Positions 16,493 to 25,577 of a stretch of DNA of 64,000 nucleotides are shown here, one piece after another. Under the pieces are notes generated by a model. It searched no databases. It was given only the letters and a program-made list of their open reading frames with translations, and had not been told where the DNA came from. Positions within the stretch are counted from its first letter, which is position 1. Every line of letters begins with the position of its first letter. Source of the stretch: Flavobacteriaceae bacterium UBA4022. GTDB taxonomy: Bacteria; Bacteroidota; Bacteroidia; Flavobacteriales; Flavobacteriaceae. A program made the translations under genes and the position numbers. The stretch is from positions 10,501 to 74,500 of the forward strand of contig DGAU01000022.1 in the NCBI GenBank assembly GCA_002384055.1, given 5' to 3'.

Positions 16493-17887
16493 ATGAGATT
16501 AAAAGACTACACCAAGGAATTCCGCTACAACATTGCCTTAGCCGGACCGGTTATTTTGGGGATGTTAGGCCACACTTTAGTCGCTTTTGTGGATAATATC
16601 ATGGTAGGTCAATTGGGTACCGCGGAGCTTGCAGCTGTGTCCCTGGGCAATAGCTTTATGTTTATAGCAATGTCGCTTGGTATTGGTTTCAGCACCGCTA
16701 TTACGCCACTGGTAGCCGAAGCCGAAGGGGAAGATAATGTGTCTAAAGGCAAGTCGGCCTTCAAGCACGGATTGTTTTTGTGCACGATACTGGGTATTGC
16801 TCTTTTCTTGATGGTGTTTTGGGCCAAGCCCCTGATGCACATGATGAAGCAGCCCGATGAGGTGGTGGCTCTTGCCATGCCTTATCTTACTTATGTGGCC
16901 ATATCGCTTATTCCTTTAATCATCTTTCAGGCTTTTAAACAGTGTAGTGATGGACTTTCCCTGACGCGCAACCCTATGTATGCCACGCTTATTGCCAATG
17001 TAGTGAACGTTGTGCTCAACTATATGTTCATCTTTGGGCATTGGGGCGCACCTGCTATGGGGGTCGAAGGAGCCGCCATGGGTACCTTAGCCTCACGTGT
17101 GATTATGGTCGTTTTCTTGTGGTATGTCATGTCTACCCATACCAAGGCGCGGCATTATGTGACACAACTTAAGCTATGGCAGTTGCGTTCCGATATTTTG
17201 CGTAAAATCATGCGTTTGGGCTTCCCCTCGGCCATGCAAATGTTTTTTGAAGTCGTTATTTTTACCGCAGCCATCTGGTTGTCTGGGGCACTAGGTAAAA
17301 ATCCACAGGCGGCCAATCAGATTGCCTTGAACCTCTCCTCGATGACCTTTATGGTCGCGATGGGCTTTAGTGTCGTGGCGATGATTCGCGTGGGCAATCA
17401 AAAAGGAAAATCTGCCTTTACAGAGCTCAGGCGTATTGCCTTTTCTATTTTCTTGTTGTCGGGAATGGCCTCGGTGGTCTTTGCCTTAAGTTTCTTGATT
17501 TTTAGAGACAGTTTACCGCATCTTTATCTCGATTTTGATGACTTATCTCAGTTGACAGATAATGCAGAGGTGTTGAAAATATCGACTGAAATCCTTTTGA
17601 TCGCTGCTCTTTATCAAATTAGTGACAGCATACAAGTGGTCGCCCTTGGCGCATTACGTGGGCTCCAAGATGTCTTTTTGCCAACGCTCTACACCTTTAT
17701 TTCATATTGGCTTATAGGCTTTCCTTTGTCCTTATACCTTGGAATGTATACGGATTTGGGTAGCACAGGAATCTGGATTGGTCTTTTGGCGGGACTTACC
17801 GCCGCTGCATTGCTTTTACTGTGGCGCTTCAATGTGCTGTCAAATCGATTGATCAAGGCACAAATAGAGGGCCTTGGCGTAAGCTAA
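16493..17887 (+). CDS. MATE family multidrug efflux transporter
   Basis: 464 residues with about twelve membrane segments in two MatE repeats (LAGPVILGMLGHTLVAFVDN at the start; LGFPSAMQMFFEVVIF opening the second). The group is NorM-like and exports cationic compounds against Na+ or H+. It starts 21 nt after the M28 gene. Specificity cannot be read from sequence. Confidence 0.93.
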   Translation: MRLKDYTKEFRYNIALAGPVILGMLGHTLVAFVDNIMVGQLGTAELAAVSLGNSFMFIAMSLGIGFSTAITPLVAEAEGEDNVSKGKSAFKHGLFLCTILGIALFLMVFWAKPLMHMMKQPDEVVALAMPYLTYVAISLIPLIIFQAFKQCSDGLSLTRNPMYATLIANVVNVVLNYMFIFGHWGAPAMGVEGAAMGTLASRVIMVVFLWYVMSTHTKARHYVTQLKLWQLRSDILRKIMRLGFPSAMQMFFEVVIFTAAIWLSGALGKNPQAANQIALNLSSMTFMVAMGFSVVAMIRVGNQKGKSAFTELRRIAFSIFLLSGMASVVFALSFLIFRDSLPHLYLDFDDLSQLTDNAEVLKISTEILLIAALYQISDSIQVVALGALRGLQDVFLPTLYTFISYWLIGFPLSLYLGMYTDLGSTGIWIGLLAGLTAAALLLLWRFNVLSNRLIKAQIEGLGVS

Positions 17888-17946
17888 TGCCTAATGAACC
17901 AGAATATCCATTTTCTTAATTAACTTTACATTTTTAAAACACATCC

Positions 17947-18180
17947 ATGGAAGTACCCAAGTTTTTAGTCGGAGATAACACAGATACCCCAGAGGCTATT
18001 TATGTGATCCATACAGAATTCCCTCGTTTTATTATCGATCTTGCCGATGATAGCATTGAGTGGTTGGAAGAATTTGATCAGGATGACCTCAAGTCTCTAG
18101 AAGACGAAATGACCCAATGTGTGGCTGAGGCGAGTGCTTTTTATGATCGTGAAGTCGAACGATACGGCTCGGATGATTGA
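17947..18180 (+). CDS. Small acidic conserved protein, function unknown
   Basis: 77 residues, strongly acidic (many Asp/Glu, few basic residues), no signal or membrane segment. PEAIYVIHTEFPRFIIDL and SIEWLEEFDQDDLKSLEDE are its most regular parts. I recognise it as a type of small flavobacterial protein but know no function. The PAP2 gene starts inside its end (ATG 18173 within GGATGATTGA), so the two are translationally coupled. Confidence 0.75.
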   Translation: MEVPKFLVGDNTDTPEAIYVIHTEFPRFIIDLADDSIEWLEEFDQDDLKSLEDEMTQCVAEASAFYDREVERYGSDD

Positions 18181-18739
18181 GACCTTCTGGCAATATGATA
18201 CCGAGCTTTTTCTATGGCTCAACGCTTTAGGCTCCGCGACCTGGGATCCTTTTTGGTTAGTGGTCACCAACAAATGGGCCTCTTTGCCGCTTTATTTAGT
18301 GCTTCTGTATTTATTATGGCAACAGTATTCCCGTAAAACACTACTTCAAACCTTATTTTTTGTGGGATTGTTGGTTTTGGCCAGCGACCAATTGGCCAAT
18401 CTCTTTAAATATGTTTTGGTCCAGCGCCCGCGACCTTGCCGGGTAGAAGAACTAGCAGATCAGATGCGGCTAGTAGCCGACTATTGCGGTCGGTATGGTT
18501 ACTTTTCAGCCCATGCCACCAGCAGTATGGCCGTAGCTGTATTTATGGTTAAGCACTTGGCCAAGCACTATTGTTTATTGATCTGGATGCTTATGCCTTG
18601 GGCGCTAATGGTGGGGTATAGCCGCATTTATTTGGGGGTACATTATCCACTAGACGTGCTGACCGGACAAATTATTGGGGCGCTTCTTGGTCTTGCTTTT
18701 TACCGACTTCAGCAGTATGGGCACCATCGGATGGCCTAG
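18173..18739 (+). CDS. PAP2-family membrane phosphatase
   Basis: 188 residues from ATG 18173; the frame is open further upstream but that would overlap the preceding gene by 60 bp and add a non-hydrophobic leader. Five or six membrane segments. Phosphatase motifs: KYVLVQRPRP (motif 1), FSAHA (motif 2), SRIYLGVHYPLDV (motif 3). Such enzymes dephosphorylate polyprenyl or phosphatidyl lipids such as undecaprenyl diphosphate or lipid A phosphates. The last 68 bp (18672-18739) overlap antisense the end of the GT39 gene. Context suggests lipid carrier recycling or lipid A editing. Confidence 0.88.
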   Translation: MIETFWQYDTELFLWLNALGSATWDPFWLVVTNKWASLPLYLVLLYLLWQQYSRKTLLQTLFFVGLLVLASDQLANLFKYVLVQRPRPCRVEELADQMRLVADYCGRYGYFSAHATSSMAVAVFMVKHLAKHYCLLIWMLMPWALMVGYSRIYLGVHYPLDVLTGQIIGALLGLAFYRLQQYGHHRMA

Positions 18740-20372
18740 TATTTGGGCTTTGTTCAATCACGAAAAAATCACGCCATAATCGAGGCCGGTGCATCCGCTG
18801 CCCCTGGGCTTGTGGATTCATGTCGTAGCGCTTGACTTTGGTTACGGTATAGGCCGAAAATCGTTGGGTGAAATGATCGAGCTGTTCTTGTGAAACCAAG
18901 ACACCAAAACGGGCTTCTTGAGGCATTTTGAAAACACCGTCTTTTAACAAGCCAGGAATGGGGCGTCCGTAATCCCAAATCATTTCTGGGGTGAATCCCC
19001 CAAATTCATAGACGGGTAGGTCTTCTTTATCTTGCCATTGGTGCAATTCCGATAAGGGCACATAATTAGGATTGAGCGACAGCACAGGAGAAAGGGGCAG
19101 GCCAATACTGATAATGGCCAGAATAAGGGCAATACTGCCATAAAAGGCTATCCACATACGTCTTTTATTGAGGGCCCAAAACAGAACAACCCCAATGATC
19201 AATAAGGCTCCACTAAGGGCAAAAAACCAAAAATAATAGCCTGTAAGCGCCACATCGAGGTACAGATAGCCGCCGATCGGGAAAGCCAAGCATATCGCTC
19301 CCAATAGGGCAAAGTGCAGATAAACCGGAAAGCGTTCTAGGCGAGTCATCTTGTTGTATTGGGTCAAGACATATTCCATATAAAAACCTGTGGTGAGGGC
19401 CAAAGGAATCAATACCGGCAGTAGGTAACGTGGTTTTTTCTCGGGTATAAGGGACAAAAGAACCACAGCACTAATGGTCCACCAAAATACCAGGGCATAG
19501 GCTTTTTGGTCCGAAACGCGTGATTTTAAATAGCCATAAAATAAACTAACCAAGGCCACTATGGTCCACAGGCCGCTTTGAATGAAAAAGCTCCAATAAT
19601 AATAGAAGGGTTTGACATTATAACTGGTCCAATTGGCGGTTTCTTTTTTGGTAATCTGGGCTAAAGTTTCTCCGTCGTAGGTGTTGATGTAGAGATGCCA
19701 CCAACTCGAAAAAACAATGGCGATCAGACCACCCACCAACAAGGGTAACCATCGCTGACGTACACCCGAGTATCGCTTTTGGATGAGTAGGGCGATGATA
19801 TAGGGCAAAAACAGGGCGTAAACTGAGACAGGGCCTTTACTCATAAAGGAAGCGCCCAAAAATAGACCGGTCAGTACTGCGTATACATACCAGCGTTTGG
19901 GTCTATTAAAGAGCTCATGCAGGCAGTATATCGCACCCATCATAAAGCCATGGGTAAAAATATCCCATTGTCCATTTCGGCCGGCAAATACAATATAAAA
20001 TGAGGTCGTCAGGATCAGACCGCTGATCATGGCGTAGATTTTGTTTCGGGTCAATTTAAGGGCTAAGGCGTAGGTCATCAGTACCGTAAAAAGCCCCATG
20101 ATGGCTGCCGGTAATCTGAGCGCAGCGACATTCTTAATGCCAAAAATTAAGGCGGACCATGCAGTGAGCCAGGTGGGCAGGGGTGGTTTCTGATAACGGG
20201 CCTCGCCGTTAATGGTGGTGAGCAGCCAATGGCCATCTTGAATCATTTCCCGTGCCGTAATGAAATTACGGGCCTCCATAATGTTCACCAAAAGGGTATC
20301 CATATGAGTGAAAAACACCACAAAAGAGACCGCACTTAAAACGAATACGGGATGATTAAGCCACTTTTTCAT
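18672..20372 (-). CDS. GT39/ArnT-like lipid-linked glycosyltransferase
   Basis: 566 residues: about 11-12 membrane segments followed by a soluble C-terminal domain from about residue 430. The first periplasmic loop carries NIMEARNFITAREMI and ARYQKPPLPTWL, typical of the PMT/ArnT family in which an acidic residue there is catalytic. It should transfer a sugar from a polyprenyl-phosphate carrier to an envelope acceptor such as lipid A. It is the last gene of a GT2, LAB_N, GT39 run on -; its start overlaps the LAB_N gene end by 17 bp, and its 3' end overlaps the PAP2 gene. Confidence 0.88.
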   Translation of the reverse strand: MKKWLNHPVFVLSAVSFVVFFTHMDTLLVNIMEARNFITAREMIQDGHWLLTTINGEARYQKPPLPTWLTAWSALIFGIKNVAALRLPAAIMGLFTVLMTYALALKLTRNKIYAMISGLILTTSFYIVFAGRNGQWDIFTHGFMMGAIYCLHELFNRPKRWYVYAVLTGLFLGASFMSKGPVSVYALFLPYIIALLIQKRYSGVRQRWLPLLVGGLIAIVFSSWWHLYINTYDGETLAQITKKETANWTSYNVKPFYYYWSFFIQSGLWTIVALVSLFYGYLKSRVSDQKAYALVFWWTISAVVLLSLIPEKKPRYLLPVLIPLALTTGFYMEYVLTQYNKMTRLERFPVYLHFALLGAICLAFPIGGYLYLDVALTGYYFWFFALSGALLIIGVVLFWALNKRRMWIAFYGSIALILAIISIGLPLSPVLSLNPNYVPLSELHQWQDKEDLPVYEFGGFTPEMIWDYGRPIPGLLKDGVFKMPQEARFGVLVSQEQLDHFTQRFSAYTVTKVKRYDMNPQAQGQRMHRPRLWRDFFVIEQSPNTRPSDGAHTAEVGKKQDQEAPQ

Positions 20373-20982
20373 TTTTCCCGATAAATAAGTTTCTTAAATA
20401 AATTATCAGACCAGAGCCATGACCAACCATAAGCACTGGATCCATGCGGTAAATGGCGTAGGTCATGATCAAAAGCGCACCCAGGGCACTCAGGCGCCAA
20501 AATCCTTTAGGGAGGTGTGATTCTTTTTTTTGCTCCGAATACCACCATTGATAGACAAAGCGCAGGGTGAATACAAGTTGCCCAACGATGCCCAGGATCA
20601 TAAGCCATTGCGGGATTTGTGTGTTATGCAACAAGATCTCTAGATCGTAAGCGCCATTGTTATAGCCGTAAATCAAAATTAATAAGGGAAAGGCCAATAA
20701 AAAATACCTCAGGGCTGCAGGCGCTTTTTGCCATTCTCCCTGAAAATGCAGGTTGCGGATATAGATAAAATAGGTCAGAGATTGGCCAAGCATGATGGCG
20801 AAATCCTCACGCAGATAGCCATAAACAAAGAGTAAAAATGAGGCAACCAGACTGAGTTTCCAAAATAAGGTCGGGGTGACGATGCGTTTGTGTTTTTCGG
20901 ACAAAAACCATTGAACGAACAAGCGCCCCGAAAAAAGAAGCTGGGCCAAGAACCCTATAGCATAAATGAGTCCGCTACTCAT
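20356..20982 (-). CDS. LAB_N (lipid A biosynthesis N-terminal) domain membrane protein, duplicated
   Basis: 208 residues, about six membrane segments. It contains two copies of the LAB_N repeat: FSGRLFVQWFLSEKHKRIV followed by SYTL-type segment ending YFIYIRNL, and LRFVYQWWYSEQKKESHLP ending LIIYLRNL. The domain was first named from LpxB fusions and is usually found beside GT2 and GT39 enzymes. Its role, possibly handling of polyprenyl-phosphate sugars, is not established. Coupled to GT2 by a 4-bp ATGA overlap. Confidence 0.88.
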   Translation of the reverse strand: MSSGLIYAIGFLAQLLFSGRLFVQWFLSEKHKRIVTPTLFWKLSLVASFLLFVYGYLREDFAIMLGQSLTYFIYIRNLHFQGEWQKAPAALRYFLLAFPLLILIYGYNNGAYDLEILLHNTQIPQWLMILGIVGQLVFTLRFVYQWWYSEQKKESHLPKGFWRLSALGALLIMTYAIYRMDPVLMVGHGSGLIIYLRNLFIGKNEKVA

Positions 20983-21692
20983 CCTTGTTCTTTGATCTGA
21001 TAATTAATGTATTTTTTCTTCATCCATAAATAGGCGAAGCAGTCCATGAGTGGTCCCAGTAATCGGTTCCAAACCCCAAATTTGGCCGTGCCTGCCATCC
21101 GTGGAAAGTGTTTGACAGGGATCTGAATGACAGACCCCTTCTGAAGTAATATCATGGCAGGTAGAAAGCGGTGCAGCCCGTTGAACATTGGGATGCGCTG
21201 CGCATAATCTGTGCGGATGACTTTTAAAGGGCAGCCCGTATCGTCCATGCCATCGTCGGTGAAAGCCCGGCGGATGCCATTAGCAATTTTTGACGACATA
21301 TTTTTGATCAGATCATCTTTGCGGTCGGCCCGCACCCCAGTAATGAGGTGATGATCTTTGGTGTGCTCTAACAATTTATTAAAGTCTTGCGGATCCGTCT
21401 GGAGGTCGCTGTCGATGTAACCGACCCAGGTTGTTTTTGCGGCATCGAACCCAGCCTTGATGGCAGCACTCAAACCACAATTCACCGCAAAACTCAGGTA
21501 TTGAAAATGCGGCTGCCGCGCACAAATGGCTTTGATCATCGCTAGACTGTTGTCTTTTGAACCGTCATTGACCAGAAGTATGGTTGTCGCCATGGTGGCA
21601 ATCGTGGTGTACTGGGCTAATTCGGTCTCAACGCGCAGCAGATTTTCTTCTTCGTTATAAACGGGTACGATAATGGTAAATGCGTAGTTCAT
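20979..21692 (-). CDS. GT2 glycosyltransferase, dolichyl/undecaprenyl-phosphate sugar synthase type
   Basis: 237 residues from the ATG at 21690-21692 (MNYAFTIIVPVYNEEENL); eight more in-frame codons lie upstream with a second ATG but are unlike family N-termini. GT-A fold with VNDGSKDNS and the metal site YIDSDLQTDP; RADRKDDLIKNMSSKIAN and ADGSDDTGCPLK-like FTDDGMDDTGCPLKVI follow. No C-terminal membrane helices, unlike ArnC. It should load a sugar onto a polyprenyl phosphate for the GT39 enzyme two genes downstream. Confidence 0.88.
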   Translation of the reverse strand: MNYAFTIIVPVYNEEENLLRVETELAQYTTIATMATTILLVNDGSKDNSLAMIKAICARQPHFQYLSFAVNCGLSAAIKAGFDAAKTTWVGYIDSDLQTDPQDFNKLLEHTKDHHLITGVRADRKDDLIKNMSSKIANGIRRAFTDDGMDDTGCPLKVIRTDYAQRIPMFNGLHRFLPAMILLQKGSVIQIPVKHFPRMAGTAKFGVWNRLLGPLMDCFAYLWMKKKYINYQIKEQG

Positions 21693-21786
21693 GATCCAAT
21701 GGCGGTTATGTTGCAAAAGTAATTCTTTCCGATGAATAAATCAGAAATGTAAAAAAGCCGTTTCTTTGCATTACCAAATGATCGTC

Positions 21787-22722
21787 ATGAATATCCTTGT
21801 TACCGGTGTTGCCGGGTTTATTGGCTCTCACGTTGCTGAGCGTTTATCTGCGCTAGGGCATAAGGTCACCGGCTGGGACAATTTTTCGGATTACTACGAT
21901 GTGTCTCTAAAGGAGCAGACCGCCGCGACCTTAGTGGAGCAAGGTATTATCGTACAACGGGTAGATTTGTTTACAGACGATTTGGACAAGGCTTATGCCG
22001 AAGATTTCGACTATCTGTTTCATTTTGCCGCACAACCTGGTATCTCGGCCTCGAGTACTTTTGCGTCTTACCTCAATAACAACGTCATCGCAACCCAGCG
22101 ACTTTTGACCGTTTTGGAATCCCGTCAAAAGCGCCCATTTTTTGTCAATATAGCGACGTCATCCATCTATGGCCTTGAAGCCACTATGAATGAGCAGCAA
22201 GCGCCTTTACCAGCCTCTTGGTATGGGGTGACCAAGCTGGCTGCCGAACAACTTGTTCTGGCTTATTGCCGTCGTGGCTTTCTGACAGGAGTCTCTTTGC
22301 GCTTATATTCGGTTTATGGTCCGCGCGAGCGTCCAGACAAATTATATACACGTCTGATCGACTGCGGGCTCAATCAAAAACCGTTTCCATTGTATCAGGG
22401 GAGTGAAGTCCACCGACGCAGTTTTACCTTTGTAGGAGACATTGTAGATGGGATTGTAAGTGTTATCGGCAAGGAAGCGGTTTGTAACGCAGAGGTCTTC
22501 AATTTGGGCACTGCTATAGAGCATAGTACGGCAGAAGGCATGGAAATAGTGGCCAAGTTACTGGGTCGTTCTATCGAAAAAGAAATAAAGCCACCGCGTC
22601 CAGGTGACCAGTCCCGTACCCAAGCCAATATTAAAAAGGCGGAAAGCATCCTCAATTATCACCCTAAAACCTCTTTAGAACAGGGGCTTATGGCCCAGAT
22701 TGATTGGTTCAAAAACAAGTAA
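21787..22722 (+). CDS. NAD-dependent nucleotide-sugar epimerase/dehydratase
   Basis: 311 residues from ATG 21787 (MNILVTGVAGFIGSHV); seven earlier in-frame codons are unlike the family. NAD loop GVAGFIGSH, catalytic YGVTK (YxxxK), LYSVYGPRERPD and the GDQSRTQANI C-terminal segment resemble UDP-glucuronate 4-epimerases and related enzymes. It is divergent from the GT2-LAB_N-GT39 run and may make the sugar nucleotide for it. The exact substrate cannot be assigned. Confidence 0.87.
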   Translation: MNILVTGVAGFIGSHVAERLSALGHKVTGWDNFSDYYDVSLKEQTAATLVEQGIIVQRVDLFTDDLDKAYAEDFDYLFHFAAQPGISASSTFASYLNNNVIATQRLLTVLESRQKRPFFVNIATSSIYGLEATMNEQQAPLPASWYGVTKLAAEQLVLAYCRRGFLTGVSLRLYSVYGPRERPDKLYTRLIDCGLNQKPFPLYQGSEVHRRSFTFVGDIVDGIVSVIGKEAVCNAEVFNLGTAIEHSTAEGMEIVAKLLGRSIEKEIKPPRPGDQSRTQANIKKAESILNYHPKTSLEQGLMAQIDWFKNK

Positions 22723-22730
22723 TTTATTAT

Positions 22731-23807
22731 TTAGCGAAACAGGGCAAGCAGGGCCTCGGCAGCTTCAAAAGGGGTCATCTCAAGGCGACTCACTGCATCC
22801 ATTTGTTGGGGCAGCGCTTCCTTGATCTTGGGATGGTCAAAAAAGTCCGATTGCAATCGAGATTTGATGGTTTCTTGCATCCAAAAAATATTTTGAGCCC
22901 GCCTTTTTTGGTTAAAGCTCCCATTTGCTTTGGTGCTGCTTTCATGGGCACAAATCATGGTCCATAGATCACTGACACCCTCATTCTCTAGTGCAGAGCA
23001 GGTCATGGTTTGTGGTATCCATGCATTGGACTTCGCCGGAAAAAGGGTTAAGGCTTTTTGGTATTCCATACGGGCCAAATCGGCAGCTTTCTTATTGAGT
23101 CCATCGGCTTTGTTGATGACTAAGGCATCGGCCATTTCGATGATCCCTCTTTTGATGCCTTGAAGTCCGTCGCCGGCCCCTGCAAGTTGTAACAATAAGA
23201 AAAAATCGGTCATTTCATGGACAGTGGTTTCGCTCTGGCCAACGCCAACCGTCTCAATAATAATGATATCAAATTTGGCTGCTTCGCAGAGCACAATCGC
23301 CTCGCGTGTATGCCTGGCAACACCACCAAGTGATAGGCGGCTAGGCGTGGGTCGGATAAAGGCTTCTGTTTGCTGTGTGAGCTGCTCCATTCTTGTTTTG
23401 TCTCCCAGAATACTGCCTTGACTGATGCTGCTGGTGGGGTCAATGGCCAAAACGGCAACGCGTTTGCCCAAACCAATCAGGTAGAGTCCGAGTTGTTCAA
23501 TAAGTGTGCTTTTGCCCACCCCGGGTACCCCAGTAATACCAATGCGCAATGATTGGCCGCTATGCGGCAGGCATGCTGACAAAAGTGCTTGAGCGTCTTT
23601 TTGGTGTTTTGTGGCCGTGCTTTCGATAAGGGTAATCCCGCGACTGAGCGCCGCAGTATGACCCGTAATTATTTCTTGGTAAAGCAACTCAGCGTTTGGA
23701 GAGGCGTCTCGGGCTAATTTTATATTTTGGACAGCGTGCGTTTGGGCGTCAAGCGCTTTCTCGTGTGTTTGGTCAGAAGAAGTCTTTTTTGCCACTGAAT
23801 CTGTCAT
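22731..23807 (-). CDS. meaB: Methylmalonyl-CoA mutase-associated GTPase MeaB (ArgK)
   Basis: 358 residues. G-domain motifs: GVPGVGKST (Walker A), VLAIDPTSSISQGSILGDKT (switch region typical of MeaB/MMAA), IETVGVGQSE and NKAD. C-terminal dimerisation helix ends AAEALLALFR. MeaB guards loading and protection of adenosylcobalamin in methylmalonyl-CoA mutase. IcmF carries its own G domain, so a stand-alone MeaB implies a separate MutAB elsewhere in this genome. Ends 8 nt from the convergent epimerase gene. Confidence 0.95.
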   Translation of the reverse strand: MTDSVAKKTSSDQTHEKALDAQTHAVQNIKLARDASPNAELLYQEIITGHTAALSRGITLIESTATKHQKDAQALLSACLPHSGQSLRIGITGVPGVGKSTLIEQLGLYLIGLGKRVAVLAIDPTSSISQGSILGDKTRMEQLTQQTEAFIRPTPSRLSLGGVARHTREAIVLCEAAKFDIIIIETVGVGQSETTVHEMTDFFLLLQLAGAGDGLQGIKRGIIEMADALVINKADGLNKKAADLARMEYQKALTLFPAKSNAWIPQTMTCSALENEGVSDLWTMICAHESSTKANGSFNQKRRAQNIFWMQETIKSRLQSDFFDHPKIKEALPQQMDAVSRLEMTPFEAAEALLALFR

Positions 23808-23841
23808 GGTTTTACGCTATTGAGCGTGTTTCGATCAAGGC

Positions 23842-25497
23842 TTATGCTTTGATGAGTTTAAAAGTGCGTTGCTGTTGATTGATGTTGACGCTCATCAGAT
23901 ATACCCCAGAACTCCATCCTGAGATATCAATACGACTTTGTGTTCCTAATTCTGAGGCCTGGTATTGCTTTTGCCCCAAAATCGTATAAACCACAACCTG
24001 ATCAATGGCTTGATTGTGTCTTATATCAACAAAGTGGCTTGAGGGGTTAGGGCCAAATGAGAACGAATCCCATTGCGCGTCTGCGATGCCGATAAGTGTG
24101 ACACAGTCTATTAAGAGCTCAAAATCTCCTGTAGCGCCATTGCCCTCGACCATGATAAAGTAATCGCTGACACCGTCATTTTCGAAAGACAATTCGCTTT
24201 GAACACCACAACTATCATCGTTAGAAACAATTTCATTACTGAGGTCACAGTTGTCAAACACGCGCAATACCGTATCGAAGTTGGTGTTGACACTGCACAA
24301 AGATAGCGTGATTGTTTGCTGTGTTGCTCCATTGGCCATAAACTTATAAAAGACGTCGTCTGAGGCATTGCCGCCAGAATCTGTCGCATTGGTTGTTGAT
24401 CCGGTAACCGTTGTGAAACATTCAATTTCAATGGCGTTGCTGCACAAATCGTTGATGGCTGTACTCTGGCCCAATCGTACCACAAAACCGCTTCCGGTAT
24501 TGTCGATTCCGACAACGGTAGATCCATCAGCCGAAATCCCTAAAGGCAAGGCTAAAGTCCGCCCCTGTAGATCCATTCCTAAACTTGTAGCCAGGAGGGT
24601 CAAATCTTGCATGCCATCACTGTCGGTGTAAATAAAGCCGTTACCCAATGTCGCTGGAGCAGGCCATGGGCGATAGAACCCCACTATGGTACTCCCATCA
24701 TGAGAAATACTAGTTGTGGACCCACGCCATCCGTTTACGGGTGCGGGGCCAATATCACTGATTCCTGTGGATGAACTCCATCGGTAGGCCTGGTAATTAT
24801 TATTGGAATTACCGCCTCCGCCAACCCAAATGCCGTCGCCCGAGATACAACCTGCTTCTGAGGCTAAGCCACCGCCGTTGTGGGTTAACAATTCTTGAAC
24901 ACCATTGGTCCAAACCGCCGCTTGACGAAATCCATTAGTGGCATCCTGCCATCCAGCTATAATAGACCCGTCTGCGTTGCACGCATTAGCTCTAGAGCTA
25001 CTGCCCGAAACCGTACTGCCTAAATCGAACATGCCGTTGGCCGTGTCATAACGAATGGCGTGGGCTGAACCCGCGTTGACCCAGCCGAGTCCAACGACCG
25101 TAGAGCCGTCTGAAGACATGCCCCACGCGGAGCTTGTTGAGGATCCAGAAGACCCGCCAATACCACCATAAGACGTCCAGGTTTGCGCGGCAATTTCATA
25201 AATACTCAATTCGCCTAAACCCGTTTGAGGATTGATGCGTGTCCCTGAAATAAGTGTGCCTGCTGCGTTAACCCCAGTTTGTCCGCCATAACCTTGAGGG
25301 CCTACACCCCCAATGAGGGTCACCCCAGAAGAGGCGGTCCACATAAAGTGTTCGCTTCCAACATCGCCCACCACAACTGTGCCGTCGGAATTGGTTGCGG
25401 TTGCGGTTGCGCCGCTGCCTATGTCCGTATATTGTGAAAATAATTGTGACCCACTAAAGATGAGTGCCACGGTCGTAAATAGATATTTGTGTCGCAT
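23842..25497 (-). CDS. Secreted protein with HAF-like repeats and type IX sorting domain
   Basis: 551 residues from ATG 25495-25497 (MRHKYLFTTVALIFSGSQ signal peptide); an earlier in-frame start would add 16 residues before the signal. Residues about 25-340 contain repeated units of the kind DGSTVVG, ADGSIIAGWQ and DGSTIVGFYRP, alternating with W-containing strands, as in HAF-repeat beta-propellers. A second domain (about 365-470) has EIECFTTVTGSTTNATDSGG and DDVFYKFMANG, then the C-terminal type A sorting domain: FGPNPSSHFVDI, VVYTILGQ, IDISGWSSGVYL, TFKLIKA. It should be exported by Sec and secreted through the T9SS. Ligand unknown. Confidence 0.87.
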   Translation of the reverse strand: MRHKYLFTTVALIFSGSQLFSQYTDIGSGATATATNSDGTVVVGDVGSEHFMWTASSGVTLIGGVGPQGYGGQTGVNAAGTLISGTRINPQTGLGELSIYEIAAQTWTSYGGIGGSSGSSTSSAWGMSSDGSTVVGLGWVNAGSAHAIRYDTANGMFDLGSTVSGSSSRANACNADGSIIAGWQDATNGFRQAAVWTNGVQELLTHNGGGLASEAGCISGDGIWVGGGGNSNNNYQAYRWSSSTGISDIGPAPVNGWRGSTTSISHDGSTIVGFYRPWPAPATLGNGFIYTDSDGMQDLTLLATSLGMDLQGRTLALPLGISADGSTVVGIDNTGSGFVVRLGQSTAINDLCSNAIEIECFTTVTGSTTNATDSGGNASDDVFYKFMANGATQQTITLSLCSVNTNFDTVLRVFDNCDLSNEIVSNDDSCGVQSELSFENDGVSDYFIMVEGNGATGDFELLIDCVTLIGIADAQWDSFSFGPNPSSHFVDIRHNQAIDQVVVYTILGQKQYQASELGTQSRIDISGWSSGVYLMSVNINQQQRTFKLIKA

Positions 25498-25577
25498 AGC
25501 AAAAATGATTAAGCAACTAAAAATACAATAAATGGATGAGACCATCCCATTCAGCTCAGTTAAACTATGGCGTCAAT

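Noticed and set aside
23842..25497. Repeated DNA in the T9SS cargo as a mobile or satellite repeat
   Set aside because: The repetition is at protein level (DGSxVVG units) with diverged codons, not a DNA repeat.
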